Shown here one piece after another: positions 43,566 through 45,542 of a stretch of 45,542 nucleotides of DNA (its first letter is position 1; every line of letters starts with the position of its first letter). The notes beneath the pieces are model-generated. The model saw only the letters and a list, made by a program, of their open reading frames with translations. It did not search any database and had not been told where the DNA came from. The DNA comes from Claveliimonas sp963592205 (GTDB lineage: Bacteria > Bacillota > Clostridia > Lachnospirales > Lachnospiraceae), in assembly GCA_963592205.1 (NCBI GenBank), contig CAVAVU010000088.1, forward strand, positions 1 through 45,542, written 5' to 3'. The position numbers were made by a program, and so were the translations under genes.

Positions 43566-44672
43566 ATGGCAGGTTCATCATATGGAACAATCTTTCGAAT
43601 TACTACATGGGGAGAATCCCACGGTGTCGGCGTCGGCGTTGTGATTGACGGCTGTCCGGCAGGACTCTCTCTGTCAGAAGAAGATATTCAGAATTATTTA
43701 AACAGACGCAAGCCCGGACAGAGCAAATTCACTACCCAGCGCAAGGAAAGTGATCAGGCAGAGATCTTATCCGGTGTCTTTGAGGGACGTACAACCGGAA
43801 CACCGATTTCCATCCTGGTACGCAATCAAGATCAGAAATCCAAAGATTACAGCAATATCATGAACACTTACCGCCCCGGACATGCAGACTACACTTTCGA
43901 TGCCAAATATGGCTTCCGTGATTACCGTGGCGGCGGACGTTCTTCCGGACGTGAAACCATTGGACGCGTAGCTGCGGGCGCTGTCGCATGCAAGATTCTG
44001 GAATCTCTCGGCATCCAGGTTATGGCCTACACAAAATCCATCGGACCGGTCAACATTCCGGAACAGGACTACGACTATAGTGCGATCACAGATAATACGT
44101 TATATATGCCAAATAACGAGTATGCAGAAAAAGCTTCTGCTTATCTTGAAGAATGTATCCGATCACAGGATTCCTCCGGCGGCATCATCGAATGTCGGGT
44201 AGACCATATGCCTGCCGGAATCGGCGAGACAGTCTTTGAAAAACTGGATGCCAACCTCGCCAAAGCAATGATGTCCATCGGTGCTGTCAAAGGTTTTGAA
44301 ATCGGTGACGGATTCCAGGCAGCCAAAGCTTCCGGAAGCCAGAATAACGATGCATTTACTTCTAATGCAGATGGTATTTATAAAGAAACCAATCATTCCG
44401 GTGGCATATTGGGGGGTATGAGTGATGGAAGCACGATCATTCTCCGGGCAGCCATCAAGCCTACACCATCTATTTCACAGCCACAGGATACCGTAGACAA
44501 AGATGGTAATCCGCTGTCACTCACGATTCACGGTCGCCACGATCCTGTTATCGTCCCCCGCGCCGTAGTTGTCGTAGAATCCATGACAGCAATCACATTA
44601 GTTGATATGCTGTTCCAGAATATGGCAGCAAGAATGGATAAGATTGCGGAGTTTTACAGTAAGACTCAATAA
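43566..44672 (+). CDS. aroC: Chorismate synthase
   Basis: Last step of the common aromatic pathway; converts EPSP to chorismate with reduced FMN. 368 residues from the ATG at 43566; the frame is open upstream but only this start has the family N-terminus AGSSYGTIFRITTWGESHG. Signatures RRKPGQSKFTTQRKESD, GRSSGRETIGRVAAGA and HDPVIVPRAVVVVESMTA are complete. GGAG lies 12 bases before the ATG, a long spacing. Stands alone; no other aro gene is in the window. Convergent with the GNAT gene across a shared terminator. Confidence 0.97.
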   Translation: MAGSSYGTIFRITTWGESHGVGVGVVIDGCPAGLSLSEEDIQNYLNRRKPGQSKFTTQRKESDQAEILSGVFEGRTTGTPISILVRNQDQKSKDYSNIMNTYRPGHADYTFDAKYGFRDYRGGGRSSGRETIGRVAAGAVACKILESLGIQVMAYTKSIGPVNIPEQDYDYSAITDNTLYMPNNEYAEKASAYLEECIRSQDSSGGIIECRVDHMPAGIGETVFEKLDANLAKAMMSIGAVKGFEIGDGFQAAKASGSQNNDAFTSNADGIYKETNHSGGILGGMSDGSTIILRAAIKPTPSISQPQDTVDKDGNPLSLTIHGRHDPVIVPRAVVVVESMTAITLVDMLFQNMAARMDKIAEFYSKTQ

Positions 44673-44691
44673 TTTACTTAGCTCAAACGCA

Positions 44692-44742
44692 AAAAGGACA
44701 GTATGCAAACACTTATACTCAGCATTTGCATACTGTCCTTTT
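44692..44742. terminator. Bidirectional terminator shared by aroC and the GNAT gene
   Basis: Perfect 18-base inverted repeat (44692-44709 and 44725-44742), loop of 15 bases, with A4 at one end and T4 at the other, so it works on both strands. The right arm includes the first two bases of the GNAT stop codon (44741-44743). Confidence 0.85.
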
Positions 44743-45310
44743 ATAATGGCATATACATTGGTATATTTTGATTAATCTCCTGATTATTCTCTTTCAGCAT
44801 AAACTCTGAATAATTCTGAAAACCATTACGTTCATAATACCGATACGCTTTCTTGTCTGCATACAGTACAATATATCCTGCCAATGCGTCTTTTTCACTA
44901 ACGTTTCTGCAATGCCTGATAATTGTCCCCATAATATCGTCACTAAAAAAATAATGATCATCTGGATTTTCCGTCTCCTCGGAGAATTTATCAAAATGCA
45001 TTTTCTGATACTTTTCATCTACCGCAAGTACATCGACTTTAATTGCCGGTAGCAAATGTGTGTATTTATCAACTTTGTATATAATCCCTGATGATGCAAG
45101 TGAAAACACAGCTATTATATCATTTGTTTCAATATCTCTGCATATAAAATACAAGCCATCTTCATCAATGATTTCATTCTTTCCTATCACATCATTGTGT
45201 ATATGATTATCTAATCTTTGATTGCCACATGTAAAAAGTTGAAGATCTGCACGATCTTCAACCCTTAACAATTTAAAATTATACGATATTTCTTCCCCGT
45301 ATCTATACAT
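44741..45310 (-). CDS. GNAT-fold N-acetyltransferase, TacT-like toxin candidate
   Basis: 189 residues, no signal peptide. The N-terminal LFTCGNQRLDNHIHNDV (25-41) follows the F.CG...LD..L pattern of TacT/AtaT-type GNAT toxins that acetylate charged tRNA. Strand beta4 is IKVDVLAVDEKYQ (90-102), and the C-terminal IVLYADKKAYRYYERNGF (147-164) is the normal GNAT end with its conserved tyrosine. The usual acetyl-CoA loop R/Q-x-x-G-x-G/A after beta4 is not seen: KMHFD and an acidic insert (EETENPDD) occupy this place. It starts 8 bases inside the upstream small gene, so the two are coupled. Base composition is much more AT-rich than its neighbours (17 of 60 bases are G or C in each of the stretches 45061-45120 and 45181-45240). 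A role as toxin is inference. Confidence 0.8.
   Translation of the reverse strand: MYRYGEEISYNFKLLRVEDRADLQLFTCGNQRLDNHIHNDVIGKNEIIDEDGLYFICRDIETNDIIAVFSLASSGIIYKVDKYTHLLPAIKVDVLAVDEKYQKMHFDKFSEETENPDDHYFFSDDIMGTIIRHCRNVSEKDALAGYIVLYADKKAYRYYERNGFQNYSEFMLKENNQEINQNIPMYMPL
45238..45262 (-). repeat. Perfect inverted repeat near the GNAT start
   Basis: Nine-base arms (45262-45254 and 45246-45238) around a seven-base loop, about 50 bases downstream of the GNAT start codon. Forms a stem in the mRNA within the codons for residues 17-24. Confidence 0.7.
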
Positions 45311-45530
45311 CGTTCTCCTTAAAAGGTGTTTTTACACCAGCCTTTGGTTTATGTGCGTAAAATCGTTCCAACACTTTTTCAGATGTATTCTTTCTTTTCA
45401 GAAATTCATCCATCTTATCAGCCCGAAGCATAAATGCAGGCGTACTCGTTTTTGCTATTGCCGCCATTTTACTCTCCTCCTCTGTCTTTTGCTGATTAAT
45501 TATGTTTTCTTCTTTCTTTTCACTCATCAT
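45303..45530 (-). CDS. Small protein, candidate antitoxin or partner of the GNAT
   Basis: No family recognised. The best start is the ATG at 45467 (54 residues, beginning MAAIAKTSTPAF), which has GAGGAGGAGAG directly before it; the frame also holds ATG codons at 45530 and 45527 with a weak AAAGGTG, adding a Lys/Glu-rich N-terminal tail (SEKKEENI and so on) whose EEES codons are the internal ribosome binding site. The core has a short helix (DKMDEFLKRKN) and (SEKVLERFYAHKP) and a disordered basic tail. Not a ribbon-helix-helix of the usual TacA/AtaR type as far as I can read. It overlaps the GNAT start by 8 bases, typical of toxin-antitoxin pairs with the antitoxin first. The promoter would lie beyond the right edge. 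Confidence 0.7.
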   Translation of the reverse strand: MMSEKKEENIINQQKTEEESKMAAIAKTSTPAFMLRADKMDEFLKRKNTSEKVLERFYAHKPKAGVKTPFKENDV

Positions 45531-45542
45531 ACACCTTTTCAG

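Noticed and set aside
1..45542. CRISPR arrays, tRNA or rRNA genes, transposases, integrases, prophage
   Set aside because: Looked for spaced repeats, cloverleaf-type sequences and typical mobile-element proteins; none was found.

Overview
This window looks like an ordinary chromosomal segment of a spore-forming, low-to-mid GC clostridium, most probably a member of the Lachnospiraceae. The support is a complete eight-gene spoIIIA locus, spo0A and spoIVB in the classical clostridial order behind recN, an ArgR-type regulator, short anaerobe-style MetH with a separate reactivation protein, and strong GGAGG ribosome binding sites almost everywhere. I cannot name a genus from the sequence alone. 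Nearly all genes lie on the minus strand; only prs and aroC are on the plus strand. I see no tRNA, rRNA, CRISPR array, insertion sequence or prophage, and no gene-free stretch longer than about 235 bases.

Layout, left to right. 1-4483: metH (cut by the left edge), its reactivation-domain protein, and glgA, all read leftwards behind spo0A. 4561-13538: a long minus-strand cluster that starts at a good promoter near 13585 and reads asp23, nusB, xseA, xseB, ispA, tlyA, nadK, argR, recN, spoIVB, spo0A; dxs, which often sits between ispA and tlyA, is absent. 13649-15253: prfC with its own promoter. 15397-20577: a polyamine uptake operon, with a cupin-type HTH regulator first and then potA, potB, potC, potD, behind a consensus promoter. 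20812-25800: spoIIIAA to spoIIIAH in order, the engulfment-stage channel of the forespore, preceded by a sigma-E-like promoter. 25930-28947: der, plsY, gpsA. 29082-30257: a divergent, unusually long prs on the plus strand. 30310-31761: an anchored polysaccharide deacetylase with cell-wall-binding repeats. 31958-38703: leuB, ilvD, ilvB, serC, serA as one amino-acid operon. 38868-40439: tgt and yajC. 40534-42246: a membrane-anchored L,D-transpeptidase with an extremely acidic cytoplasmic tail. 42348-43352: asparaginase. 43566-44672: aroC on the plus strand. 44741-45530: a GNAT-fold protein and a small overlapping upstream gene, at the right edge.

Most of the window is housekeeping and sporulation DNA. 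The best candidate for something undescribed is the last kilobase: a two-gene, translationally coupled, AT-rich unit made of a small basic protein and a GNAT whose N-terminus resembles TacT/AtaT-type tRNA-acetylating toxins, but whose acetyl-CoA-binding loop is not canonical and whose partner does not look like the usual ribbon-helix-helix antitoxin. Other points worth a second look are the divergent prs, the doubly anchored PotD with a PotA that has an extra C-terminal half, the acidic tail of the L,D-transpeptidase, the placement of glgA and split metH behind spo0A, and a spo0A promoter carrying a perfect TGNCGAA box. Promoters and terminators listed below were read by eye with exact spacing counts; none has been tested.
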